Notes: generated by a model from the letters alone, not told the origin. Positions 18,623 to 29,980 are shown, counted from the stretch's first letter. The stretch is DNA of 64,000 bases from Pandoraea aquatica (GCF_902459565.1 NZ_CABPSN010000002.1:620001-684000), one strand, 5' to 3'. A program made the numbers and translations.

Positions 18623-19216
18623 ATGAAGTCCGGTGCAGGTAACGTGGCGCGCGGCGCGCCGCAGCAGGTCCGCATCATCGGCGGTCAGTGGAAGCGCACG
18701 CCGCTGCCGGTGCCGCCGGGCGACGGTCTGCGGCCGACCCCTGATCGCGTGCGGGAGACGCTGTTCAACTGGCTCGGACAGGACCTGACGGGCATGCAGT
18801 GCCTCGACGCCTTCGCCGGCAGCGGTGCGCTCGGCTTCGAGGCCGCTTCGCGCGGCGCACAGCGGGTGTTGCTGGTCGAGTCCGCTGCGGCGGCCATTCG
18901 TCAGTTGCGCGCCAATCAGGCCAAACTCGATGCCAATCAGATCGAGATCGTGCAGGCGGATGCCAGACGCCTGATAACCACACTCTCGCCCGGGGTTTTC
19001 GACGTCATTTTCCTCGATCCGCCGTTCACGAGTGGCTGGCTGAACGATCTGCTGGCGCCCGCCGCCCGTCTGCTCGCGCCGAACGGCGTGATCTACGCCG
19101 AGTCGGATGTCCCTCTGGAGGACGATGCACTCGCCGAGCTGGGCCTCGTGTGCCTGCGCCGGGCGAAAGCCGGAGCGGTGCATTATCATTTGCTTGAATC
19201 GATTCCGAAAACCTAG
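18623..19216 (+). CDS. rsmD: 16S rRNA (guanine966-N2)-methyltransferase
   Basis: The 197-aa protein carries the RsmD features VRIIGGQWKRTPLPVP, RPTPDRVRETLFNWL, the SAM-binding DAFAGSGALGFEAASRGA and the catalytic DPPF motif (FLDPPFTSGWL). It methylates G966 of 16S rRNA. ATG 18623 follows GCGGAGGA at good distance; the long in-frame stretch upstream is not conserved. coaD follows after 55 bases, a common bacterial pairing. Confidence 0.94.
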   Translation: MKSGAGNVARGAPQQVRIIGGQWKRTPLPVPPGDGLRPTPDRVRETLFNWLGQDLTGMQCLDAFAGSGALGFEAASRGAQRVLLVESAAAAIRQLRANQAKLDANQIEIVQADARRLITTLSPGVFDVIFLDPPFTSGWLNDLLAPAARLLAPNGVIYAESDVPLEDDALAELGLVCLRRAKAGAVHYHLLESIPKT

Positions 19217-19232
19217 AGACCACAATGAATAA

Positions 19233-19766
<534 letters not shown>

Positions 19767-19807
19767 GCAGGCGTACGTCGTTACCGGTTGTTTCGCGTGA
19801 CGTCAGC

Positions 19808-19846
19808 AAAAACCCCGCAGCGTGTCTCGACACTGCGGGGTTTTTT
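19808..19846 (+). terminator. Intrinsic terminator after coaD
   Basis: AACCCCGCAG and CTGCGGGGTT pair around a loop of about 12 bases and run into TTTTTT. The A run on the left could also serve the convergent binding-protein gene. Confidence 0.88.
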
Positions 19847-19964
19847 GTTGCGGACATGTTTAAGCGTAATTACTTAAGTCCGATTACTTAAGCGGCGCAT
19901 CGCGCCGCGGTTCAGGTCGCGAATCGAAGCGACTGTCTGAGCGCGCATTCGTTCGCGATGTGCA

Positions 19965-20768
19965 TCAGAAGCCCTTCGGCAGCGGTGCCTGCATCCATTT
20001 GACGGACATGGCGTTCAGACGACCATCGGCCTTCGCCTTATCGATGATCGCATTCAGCTTCGCCACCATCGCCGTTTCGCCTTTGCCTACACCGATGTAG
20101 CAGGGCGTTTCTTCCACCGGGAATTTCAGATCGAAGGCGCGCTGTTTGCTCTTCTCGCGCACGGCGTTCGCCACGATGTTGCCCAGCGTCACGAGCTGCA
20201 CCTGACCGGCGAGATACGACGCCGCCGTGGCGTTGTTGTCCTCGTATCGTTTGATGTTCGCGCTCGGCGGGGCGACAGCGGTCAGCGCGAGGTCTTCCGT
20301 CGAGCCGCGCGTCACCGCAATGGTTTTGTTGGCGAGGTCGGCGGGCACCTTGATCGCGATGTCTTGCGGACCATAGACGCTCTTCGGGAACGGCGCGTAC
20401 GCCTTCGTGAAATCGATGGCCTTCTCGCGTTCGGCATTCTTGCCGAGGGACGAAATGACAACATCGACCTTGCCCGTCGTCAGATACGCGATACGGTTCG
20501 TGCTGATGACCGGTACGAGTTCGACCTTGGCACCGATCTCCTTGCCGATCAGCTCTGCCATGTCGATGTCGTAGCCGTGCACCTTGAGGTCGGTGCCGAT
20601 CGAGCCGAACGGCGGGAAGTCCTGCGGGATGGCAATGCGGATGACACCGGTCTTGGCGATGGTCTGGAGGGCATCGGCATGTGCGAGGCCCGCGAGACCT
20701 CCCAGCGACGCAACGACAACCGCTTGCAGCATCCGGCGACGACCGGCTTGATGAAGGAACGCAGGCAT
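19965..20768 (-). CDS. Periplasmic amino-acid-type substrate-binding protein (SBP family 3)
   Basis: The 267-aa protein has a signal peptide (RRRMLQAVVVASLGGLAGLAHA) and a family 3 solute-binding domain: GVIRIAIPQDFPPFGSI, YDIDMAELIGKEIGAKVE, TGKVDVVISSLGKNAERE and IDFTKAYAPF. It should bind a polar amino acid or related compound for an ABC importer, but no permease or ATPase adjoins it, so its partner is elsewhere. ATG 20768 has AAGGAG eleven bases ahead. A FadR-like operator lies 111 bases upstream. Confidence 0.88.
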   Translation of the reverse strand: MPAFLHQAGRRRMLQAVVVASLGGLAGLAHADALQTIAKTGVIRIAIPQDFPPFGSIGTDLKVHGYDIDMAELIGKEIGAKVELVPVISTNRIAYLTTGKVDVVISSLGKNAEREKAIDFTKAYAPFPKSVYGPQDIAIKVPADLANKTIAVTRGSTEDLALTAVAPPSANIKRYEDNNATAASYLAGQVQLVTLGNIVANAVREKSKQRAFDLKFPVEETPCYIGVGKGETAMVAKLNAIIDKAKADGRLNAMSVKWMQAPLPKGF

Positions 20769-20878
20769 GACTCGAACTCCTTGGCTTTTAGGCAACGACG
20801 ATGACGTGAAAGGGGCTTGCGCGCGCGACAACGTACTGACGCACTCACGTACTAGCGCACGCAGGTCACAGCGGTCGA

Positions 20879-20893
20879 ACTGGTACGACCAGT
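20879..20893. promoter_or_regulatory. Candidate GntR/FCD-type operator
   Basis: ACTGGT-ACG-ACCAGT is a perfect 15-base inverted repeat whose core TGGTnnnACCA equals the pattern bound by FadR, PdhR and related GntR-family regulators. It lies upstream of the binding-protein gene. The regulator that uses it is unknown. Confidence 0.5.
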
Positions 20894-21140
20894 GATGCTC
20901 AGTGATAAAGCACTAACCGTGCCAGCCGGTCGGGCGCGTTGTTGGCAATGGCCTTGAAGTCGAAATGGGGCGGCGCGCGAGACTGACGTGCGCAAATGCA
21001 CGCTAATGCGCTGATAGGCATTCCGCGCGGCGGTGCGTCGTGCACCAAAGTGAGCCGGTCGGCGGACGAACCGGTGCATGGGGCGGGGTGCGTCGCGGCA
21101 TCCGGCGCGGCGACGGCAAGTGGATACCCGCTAACTTTCG

Positions 21141-21490
<350 letters not shown>

Positions 21491-21593
21491 GGGCCTCAGA
21501 CTGATCGTGGGCTTGCCACGGACTTAGCCAGACATGAGCGGCACCCGGCCGCTCATCTTGTACCGCTTCCGATTCGACGTCTCACCCGCCGGG

Positions 21594-22190
21594 TTATTTC
21601 CCCGGCGTTGCGTGAAGGCGCATCATCGCCTTTTCCATCTCACCCTTGACGACCAGGTCGACGATGTCGAGCGATCGCGACATCGCGTCGTCGATTTGCG
21701 CCTGCTCTTCCTTGCGCGGCGGCTTGAGCACGAAATCCGCGACTTGCTGCTGGCTGCCCGCCGGTTGCAACGTGCGCGGATGCCCGATGCCCAGACGCAG
21801 ACGCCAGAATTCGGGCGTCGTCAGATGCGCGGCAATGTCCTTGAGGCCGTTGTGTCCACCGCTGCCACCGCCACGCTTGAGCTTGGCGGTACCGGGCAGC
21901 ATATCGAGTTCGTCGTGCACCACGAGGATCTCGTCCGGCAGGATCTTGTAGAAGCGAGCGAGTGCGACGACCGACTGCCCCGAGCGGTTCATGAAGGTCT
22001 GCGGCTCAAGCAGCCACAATTCCTGTCCGGCCACACGCGTACGCGCGGCGAAGCCGTGAAAGTTCTTTTGGTTGGTGAGCGATGCGCCGCATTGCTGCGC
22101 CAGCGCGTCGACGAACCAGAAGCCCGCGTTGTGACGCGTCGCTGTGTATTCGGCGCCCGGATTGCCGAGCCCTACGATCAGCTTGATCAT
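21594..22190 (-). CDS. pth: Peptidyl-tRNA hydrolase
   Basis: The 198-aa protein has the Pth motifs [22 protein letters not shown] (catalytic His in TRHN), [15 protein letters not shown] and [19 protein letters not shown] with GGHNGLKDI. It releases peptides from prematurely dissociated peptidyl-tRNAs. It is the last gene of the prs-rplY-pth run, though a terminator lies between it and rplY. ATG is at 22190. Confidence 0.96.
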   Translation of the reverse strand: MIKLIVGLGNPGAEYTATRHNAGFWFVDALAQQCGASLTNQKNFHGFAARTRVAGQELWLLEPQTFMNRSGQSVVALARFYKILPDEILVVHDELDMLPGTAKLKRGGGSGGHNGLKDIAAHLTTPEFWRLRLGIGHPRTLQPAGSQQQVADFVLKPPRKEEQAQIDDAMSRSLDIVDLVVKGEMEKAMMRLHATPGK

Positions 22191-22239
22191 TTCGGTATCA
22201 GGATCTTGGCACGTGCCATCGTGGCATGCGCGCCGCCAT

Positions 22240-22275
22240 AAAAAAACCCGCCGGACATGATGTCGCGGCGGGTCT
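22240..22275 (-). terminator. Intrinsic terminator of rplY
   Basis: On the minus strand ACCCGCCG (22273-22266) pairs with CGGCGGGT (22253-22246), then runs into T7 (22246-22240). It separates rplY from pth, so pth expression needs readthrough or its own promoter. Confidence 0.82.
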
Positions 22276-22313
22276 TGCGTCCAGCGTCGCCGCTGAAAGC
22301 TAGCGAACGAGGC

Positions 22314-22931
22314 TTAAGCAGCCGGCGTTTCGCCTTCAGCCGAAGCAGCCGCTTCGTCAGCAGCAGCGCCAGCCGGTTGAACGGCTTGTGCGACCACCGG
22401 GTTTTCCTGCTCGACGTGCAGCGTCAGCGTCACGCCGGCGGGCAGCTTGACGTCCTTAGCGTGAACCGTCTTGCCAGCTTCCAGCGTCGACAGGTCGACT
22501 TCCAGGAATTCCGGCAGCTTGCCCGGCAGGCAGCTAACGTCCAGGTCGTTCAGCGTGTGGCTGATCACGTTCGAAGCCAGCTTCACGGCCGGAGCGTTTT
22601 CTGCGCCCAGGAAGTGCAGCGGCACCTTGACGTGGATCGGCTTGTTCGCGTCGACACGTTGGAAGTCAACGTGCAGAACCAGTTGCTTGAACGGGTGGTA
22701 CTGCACATCGCGCAGCAGCACTTGTTCGGTCTTGCCGGCAACTTCCAGCTCGAGAATCGACGAGTGGAAAGCTTCTTTACGCAGGGCGTGCCACAGCGCG
22801 TTGTGATCGAGTTCGATCAGTTGCGGAGCAGCTTCACCACCGTACACGATGCCTGCGGTCTTACCGGCATTGCGCAGGCGGCGGCTCGCACCCGTACCTT
22901 GCAGATTACGCTCAAAAGCGACGACTTTCAT
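22314..22931 (-). CDS. rplY: Ribosomal protein L25, long CTC form
   Basis: The 205-aa protein combines an N-terminal 5S rRNA-binding L25 domain ([26 protein letters not shown]) with the TL5/CTC C-terminal beta domain ([27 protein letters not shown]) and an acidic alanine-rich tail. ATG 22931 follows AAGGAG at seven bases; upstream in-frame sequence is not conserved. It follows prs, a standard order in this order of bacteria. Confidence 0.95.
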   Translation of the reverse strand: MKVVAFERNLQGTGASRRLRNAGKTAGIVYGGEAAPQLIELDHNALWHALRKEAFHSSILELEVAGKTEQVLLRDVQYHPFKQLVLHVDFQRVDANKPIHVKVPLHFLGAENAPAVKLASNVISHTLNDLDVSCLPGKLPEFLEVDLSTLEAGKTVHAKDVKLPAGVTLTLHVEQENPVVAQAVQPAGAAADEAAASAEGETPAA

Positions 22932-23086
22932 AACAACTCCTTGAACTGCCCGCGACCAGGCAGCGATTTCTTCCTGAATTTCCCGTCGAAAAACACGGGT
23001 TTCAGGAACGACAAAGGCGGGGATAGGCTCCCCGCCGACATAACAACGGCGCCACACAGGCGCCGTCGCAAAATTTTACCGAACGC

Positions 23087-24034
23087 TTATTCCGCGAACA
23101 GCGACATCACCGAGTCGCCGCGACGGATACGCGAGAACGTCTCGGCCAGCAGGTTCGCGCAGCTCAGTTGGCGAATCTTGCCGCCCTTCGAATCGTCGCG
23201 CAGCGGGATCGTGTCGGTGACGACCACTTCATCCAGCTCCGAGGCGTTGATGCGCGCTGCGGCACCGCCCGAAAGCACAGGGTGCGTACAGTAGGCATAC
23301 ACCTTCTTCGCGCCACGTTCCTTCAGCACTTGTGCGGCTTTGCACAGCGTACCGGCGGTGTCGACCATATCGTCCATGATGACGCAGGTACGGCCTTCGA
23401 CTTCACCGATGATGTTCATCACTTCAGCGACGTTGGCCTTCGGACGACGCTTGTCGATGATGGCCAGATCGCAATGCAGCTGCTTGGCGAGGGCACGGGC
23501 ACGGACCACACCGCCGACGTCCGGCGACACCACCAGCAGGTTTTCGTGGTTCTGCGCGCGCACGTCTTGCAGCAGCAGCGGCGAAGCGTAGATGTTGTCG
23601 ACCGGGATATCGAAGAAGCCCTGAATCTGGTCGGCGTGCAGGTCCATCGTGATGATGCGTTCGACGCCTGCGATTTGCAGCATGTTGGCTACGACCTTCG
23701 CCGAGATCGCCACGCGCGCCGAGCGGGGGCGACGATCCTGACGGGCATAGCCGAAATATGGGATGGCAGCGGTGATCCGGCCGGCAGAAGCGCGTTTGAG
23801 CGCGTCGACCATGATCATCAGTTCCATCAGATTGTCGTTGGTCGGAGCGCACGTCGACTGGAGGACGAAGACGTCCTTGCCGCGCACGTTTTCCTGAATT
23901 TCGACTTGAATCTCACCATCCGAGAACCGGCTGGCCATGGCTTTGCCGAGAGGGATACCGAGAGTATCGACGACCGCTTGGGCCAAGGCGGGATTGGCGT
24001 TCCCGGTGAATACCATCAGGTTATCACTACTCAT
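23087..24034 (-). CDS. prs: Ribose-phosphate pyrophosphokinase
   Basis: The 315-aa enzyme makes PRPP from ribose 5-phosphate and ATP. Motifs are [12 protein letters not shown] at the N-terminus, [20 protein letters not shown], the flexible-loop [17 protein letters not shown], and the PRPP loop [14 protein letters not shown] near residue 217. ATG 24034 starts MSSDNLMVF; the upstream in-frame codons run into the tRNA gene and are not coding. It lies directly downstream of tRNA-Gln and ispE, as in many betaproteobacteria. Confidence 0.96.
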   Translation of the reverse strand: MSSDNLMVFTGNANPALAQAVVDTLGIPLGKAMASRFSDGEIQVEIQENVRGKDVFVLQSTCAPTNDNLMELMIMVDALKRASAGRITAAIPYFGYARQDRRPRSARVAISAKVVANMLQIAGVERIITMDLHADQIQGFFDIPVDNIYASPLLLQDVRAQNHENLLVVSPDVGGVVRARALAKQLHCDLAIIDKRRPKANVAEVMNIIGEVEGRTCVIMDDMVDTAGTLCKAAQVLKERGAKKVYAYCTHPVLSGGAAARINASELDEVVVTDTIPLRDDSKGGKIRQLSCANLLAETFSRIRRGDSVMSLFAE

Positions 24035-24084
24035 CTGGCTACCTGCGGGACGTTTGGATGCTGAGACTTTACGACAGAAGAAAT

Positions 24085-24161
24085 TGGCAGGGGAGGAAGG
24101 ACTCGAACCCTCGTATGCCGGAATCAAAATCCGGTGCCTTAACCAACTTGGCGACTCCCCT
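24085..24161 (-). tRNA. tRNA-Gln (anticodon TTG)
   Basis: The minus strand folds as a full cloverleaf of 77 bases with encoded CCA (complement 24087-24085) and discriminator G. The acceptor pairs A1-T72 and AGGGGAG with CTCCCCT; the anticodon stem CCGGA/TCCGG holds the loop TTTTGAT, giving TTG for glutamine; the T arm has GAGGG-TTCGAGT-CCTTC. It sits between ispE and prs in the same direction. Confidence 0.95.
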
Positions 24162-24215
24162 ACACTAACCGATGCCTTCGCTGCGTTGTAGGAAACGCAA
24201 CAAAGTAAAACCCTT

Positions 24216-25085
24216 TTACGCGAAGGCGAACATTGGATGCTCGGCCAGGCTAGTGGTCACTTGACCTATCCAGCGCTCTGGCAATCGCTTGCATGCCGCT
24301 TCCGCATCTGCTTTCGTGTCGAATACACCAAACACGCTAGCACCGGATCCCGTCATACGTGCTGTGGTGAAGGTTCTGAACCAGTCAATCACAGCAGCGA
24401 CTTCCGCGTATTCTCGAGTGACAACCGCCTGCATGTCGTTACGGAAGATTTCATCCGTTTCGAACACGTTTTTGTTGGCGTGCTCAAGAAAGAACGCCAT
24501 TGTGACGATCTTCGTATCCCTTGTCAACAGGGGATCCGTAAATATTTTGTTGGTCGCGACGTGCACGCGCGGGTTCACCACGAGGAAGTGGTGCTGCGGC
24601 AAATCCACGGCGTGTAGTTCTTCGCCGAGGCCTTCTGCAAAGGCATTACGGCCGAAAACGAAAAACGGCACGTCCGCACCGAGTTTCAGGGCCAGTGTCT
24701 GGAGGGTTTCGCGGGGCAGATCGAGTTGCCACATGCGATTGAGCGCGAGCAGCGTCGTCGCGGCGTCCGAACTGCCGCCACCAATGCCGCCACCGGCCGG
24801 CAGACGCTTCTCGATGCCGATATCTACGCCGAAGCGCACGCCGCAGTGTTCTTGCAGCAGGCGCGCAGCGCGCACCGTCAGATCGGTCTCAGGCGGCACG
24901 CCGGGCAGCGGATTCGTGTGAACGATCTGGCCGTCGTCGCGGCGCTCGAAGTGCAGCGTGTCGGCCCAGTCGATCAGCTGGAAGACGGTTTGCAGTTCGT
25001 GATACCCGTTGGGCCGGCGTCCCACGATGTGCAGGAACAGGTTCAGCTTGGCCGGGGCCGGGCAGTCACGCAGGATTTCGTACAT
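24216..25085 (-). CDS. ispE: 4-diphosphocytidyl-2-C-methyl-D-erythritol kinase
   Basis: The 289-aa GHMP kinase has [23 protein letters not shown] at the start, the ATP loop [15 protein letters not shown] near residue 98, and the C-terminal [12 protein letters not shown]. It phosphorylates CDP-methylerythritol in the non-mevalonate isoprenoid pathway. ATG 25085 begins MYEILRDCP. It follows lolB by about 47 bases and precedes tRNA-Gln, matching the lolB-ispE-prs order of related genomes. Confidence 0.95.
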   Translation of the reverse strand: MYEILRDCPAPAKLNLFLHIVGRRPNGYHELQTVFQLIDWADTLHFERRDDGQIVHTNPLPGVPPETDLTVRAARLLQEHCGVRFGVDIGIEKRLPAGGGIGGGSSDAATTLLALNRMWQLDLPRETLQTLALKLGADVPFFVFGRNAFAEGLGEELHAVDLPQHHFLVVNPRVHVATNKIFTDPLLTRDTKIVTMAFFLEHANKNVFETDEIFRNDMQAVVTREYAEVAAVIDWFRTFTTARMTGSGASVFGVFDTKADAEAACKRLPERWIGQVTTSLAEHPMFAFA

Positions 25086-25132
25086 GGCAAGGCAAAAAAC
25101 GAAGACTTTGAATGGGAGGGGCGGGGAACGGC

Positions 25133-25801
25133 TTACTCGTCGATCACGAGTCGCACGGCGAGCGGGGAGCCGTCGATATCGCGCGAAAGATCGACACGTT
25201 TGACGCGCAGCGGCGTGCCGTCGAAATACGCCTGATAGTCGATGGTCCAGCCGTCCTGCTTCAGATGGGTGGGACGCTGCGTCTGCGGATCGCGTTCGAT
25301 GCTCGCTTGCGACCCCGGCGCGCTCTGCATGCGCAACCAGTAACGCAGACCGCCCACCGGCAGTGCGAAACCGAGCGCATCGTGCATGACATCTTCGAGA
25401 CGAGACCCGGTGAGCGGTGCCTTGCCCGGTAGTTCCAGCGATGCACTGCGCGGATTTTCGCGCACGATCGCTTGCGTCTGACCCAGCGGGTCGAGCAGTT
25501 GGACGGTGGCGCTCTCGCCGTTTTGCTGCCAGTCGAAATTGCCGTACGTGTTGCGCGCTTCGCCGTTTTGCTCGTAGCGCACCGAGAAGCGGCCGCGATA
25601 GTGTTCGACGCTCGTGCCGGCGGTCGGCTCGATGGGCGTCGGCGGCGCGAGGCTGGCGCATCCCGTTGCAATGACGCTCGCCGCGCAAGCCACCACGACG
25701 GCGGCTGTACGAACGAACCTGGAAGCGTCGGCGCGGCGTGTCGCCGGGCGCGACGCAAATTGAGCCTTCTCAACCATGCGCGCTAACGTCATTACGGTCA
25801 T
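25133..25801 (-). CDS. lolB: Outer membrane lipoprotein insertion factor LolB
   Basis: The 222-aa lipoprotein has a signal peptide ending in the lipobox ATGC (Cys near residue 48), then a LolB-type half-barrel ([59 protein letters not shown]). It takes lipoproteins from LolA and inserts them in the outer membrane. The ATG at 25801 overlaps the TAA of the TPR gene by one base, pointing to coupling; ATGs at 25792 and 25777 are alternatives that give a more usual signal length. Confidence 0.9.
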   Translation of the reverse strand: MTVMTLARMVEKAQFASRPATRRADASRFVRTAAVVVACAASVIATGCASLAPPTPIEPTAGTSVEHYRGRFSVRYEQNGEARNTYGNFDWQQNGESATVQLLDPLGQTQAIVRENPRSASLELPGKAPLTGSRLEDVMHDALGFALPVGGLRYWLRMQSAPGSQASIERDPQTQRPTHLKQDGWTIDYQAYFDGTPLRVKRVDLSRDIDGSPLAVRLVIDE

Positions 25802-27759
25802 TACGGCGCGACGTTGTAACGCTTCATCGTCGAGCGCAGCGTGTCATCGTCGCCGTCGAGCTTCAGCGCTTCGCGCCAGGTCTTGCGCGCTTCGTCTTGC
25901 TGACCCGATTCCCACAGCACTTCGCCCAGGTGCGCGCCGATTTCCGCTTGCGCCTGAATGCCGTAGGCACGGCGCAGCAGTTCGAGCGCCTGCGACTTGT
26001 CGCCAAGGCGATACTTCACCCAGCCGAGGCTGTCCATGATGTACGGATCTTCCGGCGAGAGCGACGACGCCTTTTGCAGCAGCTTGAGCGCTTCCGGCAG
26101 GCGCGTATTGCGCTCCGTGAGCGAGTAGCCCAGGGCGTTGTATGCCTGCGCGTTATCCGGCTGCGACGCCATCACGCGACGCATCGCTTTTTCCATCACG
26201 TCGTAGTGCTTGTTCAGTTCGGCCACCATGCCGTACTGATAGAGCAGATCGGCATCGTCCGGATGGTTTTTGACTTCGACGGCGAGCAACTTCTCCGCAT
26301 CGTCGTAACGCTTCGATTTGACGAGCAGATCCGATTCGGCACGCTTGAGCGCAAGCTGCTCACGCGGCTCGCTCGACTTGATGCCATGCAGCAGCGCACG
26401 GCCTTCATCGAGCTTGCCCTGATCGGCCAGCAGCTGCGCGCGGCCGATTTGCGCCGGCAGATAGGCGTTGCTGTCTTCGCGAATCTTCGAGAGCCACTTG
26501 TCGGCGGCCGGGTAGTCCTTGCGGTCCTGCGCGATCTGCGCGAGGTAGACGTAAGCCTGCGCGCCGTCGGTGTTCTGCTGCTCGGCTTCCGTCGCGTACT
26601 TCTGCAAATACTGTTCGGCCTGTTCCGGATGGTTCGCGTGCAGGTTCAGCAGCGCGAGCGCCATGAGCGTCGACAGTTCATGCGGGTAACGCTTTTCCAG
26701 CGTTTCGAACTGCTTTTGCGCTGCGTCGAGCTGATTGTCGGCGAGCAGCAGCTTGGCGTAGGCGAAGCGGGCTTCCTTGGCGTTCGGATTCCGGTCGAGG
26801 AACGACTTCAGGCTGGCGATCGCGCCGGTGCGCTCCGCCGGACCCATCTGACCGTAGAGCAAGGCCGCAGCTTCGTAATCGGGCTTGAGCTTGAGTGCGG
26901 TTTCGAGCGACGTGCGTGCGCCGGCGGTGTCGCCTGCGTCGAGCTGCGAGCGGGCGATGGCCAGTTGCGCTTCCGGACGCTGCATGTCGTTCGCCAGCAT
27001 GCGCTTGAGCGAGTCGATGCCGGTGGCGCGCTCCGGACTGCGGGCTATCATCTGCTGCAATTCGAGAATGGCCTGACCGCGACGCGCTTCGGGCACCTTA
27101 TTCAGTTCGTCGACCAGCAGCGGTTCGGCTTCGGCCAGATGGCCGGTGCCGACTTCGAGGCTCGCCAGCAGTTGGGTCGCCGGACGCCACGACGGGTCGA
27201 GCTGATGCCACAGCTTGGCGGCAATCAGCGCGTCGCCGAGCTGGCGTGCGCCGAGTGCGATCTCTACGGCGCGGCGTGCCATGCGCGGATCCTTCGTGCG
27301 GTTGGCAAGGGCGACGTAGGTATTGAAAGCGGGGGCCAGATTGCCTTGTTGCAGGCTCAATTCGGCGGCCATCACTTCGAAGACGATCTCGCTGCTGAGT
27401 GCAACGTTCGGCAGCTTCTCGCGCGGGACGTTCGCGTTCGGTGCCACGTCTTCACTGTCGACGTCTGCATTCGCACCGCTCGCGGCACCCGGTGCGCTCG
27501 CCTTGGCGGGCGCGGCGGCCGGTGCACTGGCGGGGGCGGCGGGTGCCTTGGGGGCGGTCTGTGCCGCCGGCCCGGACTGGGCGAAGGCGTTCGAAGATGG
27601 CAGGAATGCCATGATTGCGCTGGCGCAGGTCACGCCAAGCGCCGTGGCTCCGGCCCAGGCCCCGCGAGCCAGGGCGCCGCGCAGGCGCAAAACCACGGGT
27701 GCCACGGTTTCCGCAGTACGGTCAGCGGCGGGAATGGACTGGAATCGGGTGTTCGGCAT
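25801..27759 (-). CDS. Large tetratricopeptide repeat protein
   Basis: The 652-aa protein has a basic N-terminus with a hydrophobic stretch (ALGVTCASAIMAFLPSSNAFA) that looks like a signal peptide ending near residue 60, an alanine/proline-rich linker (PAAPASAPAAAPAKAS), then helical repeats of TPR type across the rest (for example DAQAYNALGYSLTERNTRL, DSLGWVKYRLGDKSQALELL near the end). It heads the lolB-ispE operon. The location suggests envelope work, perhaps as a scaffold, but no direct partner can be named. Confidence 0.85.
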   Translation of the reverse strand: MPNTRFQSIPAADRTAETVAPVVLRLRGALARGAWAGATALGVTCASAIMAFLPSSNAFAQSGPAAQTAPKAPAAPASAPAAAPAKASAPGAASGANADVDSEDVAPNANVPREKLPNVALSSEIVFEVMAAELSLQQGNLAPAFNTYVALANRTKDPRMARRAVEIALGARQLGDALIAAKLWHQLDPSWRPATQLLASLEVGTGHLAEAEPLLVDELNKVPEARRGQAILELQQMIARSPERATGIDSLKRMLANDMQRPEAQLAIARSQLDAGDTAGARTSLETALKLKPDYEAAALLYGQMGPAERTGAIASLKSFLDRNPNAKEARFAYAKLLLADNQLDAAQKQFETLEKRYPHELSTLMALALLNLHANHPEQAEQYLQKYATEAEQQNTDGAQAYVYLAQIAQDRKDYPAADKWLSKIREDSNAYLPAQIGRAQLLADQGKLDEGRALLHGIKSSEPREQLALKRAESDLLVKSKRYDDAEKLLAVEVKNHPDDADLLYQYGMVAELNKHYDVMEKAMRRVMASQPDNAQAYNALGYSLTERNTRLPEALKLLQKASSLSPEDPYIMDSLGWVKYRLGDKSQALELLRRAYGIQAQAEIGAHLGEVLWESGQQDEARKTWREALKLDGDDDTLRSTMKRYNVAP

Positions 27760-27838
27760 AGGGATCCACGGCAGGTTTCGAGCGATTGTAGCGCGCCCGA
27801 TACAATAGAGTCTAAATCCTCAGCAAACGTTCGCAGGC

Positions 27839-28669
27839 ATGCCTGAACTCCCAGAAGTCGAAGTCACCCGCCGCGGTATCGCGCCGCACGTCGCCGGCAC
27901 GCGTATCGCGCGCATCGATGTGCGCAACGGGTCGTTGCGCTGGCCGGTGCCCGACGGGCTCGACGCCCTCCTGCGCGGCGAAACGCTCATCGGTGTCACC
28001 CGTCGCGGCAAGTACCTGCTGCTCGAATACGCGCCCGGCTGGTTGCTCGTGCATCTGGGCATGACCGGGACGTTGCGCGTCATGCCGGAACCGCAGTCGC
28101 TGCCGAGTGCCGGCATTCACGACCACATCGATCTCGTCTTCGAACGATGTGCGCTGCGCTATCGCGACCCGCGCCGCTTCGGGGCAGTCCTCTTCCATCC
28201 ACGTGCGTCGGGCGATGTTCTGCTGCATCCGCTGCTCGCCAGTCTCGGCGTCGAGCCGTTGACCGACGACTTCGACGGCACATGGCTTTACGCGGGCACG
28301 CGCGGACGCACCGTCTCCATCAAACAGGCGCTGCTCGCGGGCAGCATCGTCGTGGGGGTGGGCAACATCTACGCTTCGGAGAGCCTGTTTCGCGCAGGCA
28401 TCCATCCCCGCATGGCGGCGGGCAAGCTGTCGCGCCCGCGTGCCGAGAAGCTCGCGCAAGCCGTCAAGACGGTGCTTGCCGCAGCCATCGAGAAGGGCGG
28501 TAGCACGTTGCGAGACTTCGTCGGCAGCGACGGCCAGAGCGGCTATTTCCAGCAGGAGTATTTCGTCTACGATCGCGCGGGCCAACCGTGTCGCGCGTGT
28601 GGCACGACGATCCGGCAGATCGTGCAGGGACAGCGCTCGACCTTCTTCTGCCCGAAATGTCAGAAATAA
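27839..28669 (+). CDS. mutM: Formamidopyrimidine-DNA glycosylase
   Basis: The 276-aa enzyme starts [14 protein letters not shown], with the catalytic Pro2 and Glu3, has the helix-two-turn-helix with [19 protein letters not shown], and ends in a zinc finger [24 protein letters not shown]. It removes 8-oxoguanine and ring-opened purines. mutY lies 119 bases downstream, so two arms of the GO repair system sit together. A possible -10 TACAAT is at 27801-27806. Confidence 0.97.
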   Translation: MPELPEVEVTRRGIAPHVAGTRIARIDVRNGSLRWPVPDGLDALLRGETLIGVTRRGKYLLLEYAPGWLLVHLGMTGTLRVMPEPQSLPSAGIHDHIDLVFERCALRYRDPRRFGAVLFHPRASGDVLLHPLLASLGVEPLTDDFDGTWLYAGTRGRTVSIKQALLAGSIVVGVGNIYASESLFRAGIHPRMAAGKLSRPRAEKLAQAVKTVLAAAIEKGGSTLRDFVGSDGQSGYFQQEYFVYDRAGQPCRACGTTIRQIVQGQRSTFFCPKCQK

Positions 28670-28788
28670 CGCATGTGTTCACCGCAGGTTGAGTCGATGT
28701 CGGATGGAGATGGCTTGGACATTGGTTTGACGAAGGGCATCCTCATCTACGCTCGAACGCAGCACACAAAGCTTCCCCCGAAAACGCT

Positions 28789-29964
28789 ATGAAAGACGCC
28801 CCCAACGACATCACCGCAGGCACGCTCGCGGACACTTTCGCGCAGCGCCTGATCGCCTGGCAGGCCGAGCACGGCCGTCACGATCTGCCGTGGCAGAACA
28901 CGCGCGACGCCTACCGCATCTGGCTGTCGGAGATCATGCTTCAACAGACGCAGGTCGCCACGGTGATTCCGTATTACGGCCGGTTTCTCGAGCGCTTCCC
29001 CGATGTCGCTGCGCTGGCGAGCGCGCCGCAGGACGACGTGATGGCGCTCTGGAGCGGCCTTGGCTACTACTCGCGCGCGCGCAACCTGCATCGCTGCGCA
29101 CAGGTCGTCGTCGAGACCCATGGCGGACGTTTTCCCTCAGATCCTGAAACGCTCGCCACGCTACCGGGCATCGGCCGTTCCACTGCGGCGGCCATTGCCG
29201 CGTTTGCGTACGACGCACACGCCGCCATCCTCGATGGCAACGTCAAACGGGTGCTCGCGCGCGTGTTCGGTATCGAAGGCTTTCCGGGCACGCCGAAGAT
29301 CGAGCGTGAGATGTGGACGCTGGCGGAATCGCTGTTGCCGCAAAGCGACTTGCCGGCCTACACGCAGGGGATGATGGACCTCGGGGCCACGCTGTGTGCG
29401 CGCGGCAAGCCGCGTTGCGGCGAGTGCCCGTTCGACAGCGATTGCGTCGCCCATGCGACGGGACGCGAGCGGACCTTGCCGACCTCCAAACCGAAAAAGG
29501 CGCAGCCGGAGCGTTATGTCGACGTGCTGGTCATCCGCGCAGGTGATCGCGTGTTGTTCGAGCGACGTCCCGATAGCGGTATCTGGGGGGGGCTGTGGAG
29601 CCTGCCGGAACTCACGCCGCCGACCGATGCGCGCGACGCCGACGACGCGTTACTGCGCGAGCGTCTGACAGGGCATGCGGCCGCGCTGGGCGCGAAGGTC
29701 GGTGCGGTGCAGTCGCTCATGCCGCTGCATGGCCTCACGCACGTCTTCACGCACTTCAAACTGCATTTGCGACCGTGGATGGTGACGTTGTCCGCGTCAT
29801 CGGCGACGTCGGCAACAGCGACGGCATCGATCAACGAAGCCAACCGTGCATGGCTGGATGGGGAGGGTGTCGCGGCCGCCGGGTTGCCGTCACCGATTCG
29901 CAAGATCGCGGACGCGCTGTCGCTGCACGGTGTGAGCGACGGTCAGTTGTCGCTGCCGGCCTGA
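28789..29964 (+). CDS. mutY: A/G-specific adenine glycosylase
   Basis: The 391-aa protein has LPWQNTRDAYRIWLSEIMLQQTQV, the helix-hairpin-helix LPGIGRSTAAAIAAFAYD with the catalytic aspartate in AILDGNVKRVL, the [4Fe-4S] cysteines in LCARGKPRCGECPFDSDC near residues 203-220, and a C-terminal Nudix-like domain that recognises 8-oxoG. It excises adenine opposite 8-oxoG. It is slightly longer than average, with a polar insert (SASSATSATATAS) in the C-terminal domain. It converges with rapZ. Confidence 0.96.
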   Translation: MKDAPNDITAGTLADTFAQRLIAWQAEHGRHDLPWQNTRDAYRIWLSEIMLQQTQVATVIPYYGRFLERFPDVAALASAPQDDVMALWSGLGYYSRARNLHRCAQVVVETHGGRFPSDPETLATLPGIGRSTAAAIAAFAYDAHAAILDGNVKRVLARVFGIEGFPGTPKIEREMWTLAESLLPQSDLPAYTQGMMDLGATLCARGKPRCGECPFDSDCVAHATGRERTLPTSKPKKAQPERYVDVLVIRAGDRVLFERRPDSGIWGGLWSLPELTPPTDARDADDALLRERLTGHAAALGAKVGAVQSLMPLHGLTHVFTHFKLHLRPWMVTLSASSATSATATASINEANRAWLDGEGVAAAGLPSPIRKIADALSLHGVSDGQLSLPA

Positions 29965-29980
29965 GCGCGCCGGCGACCCT

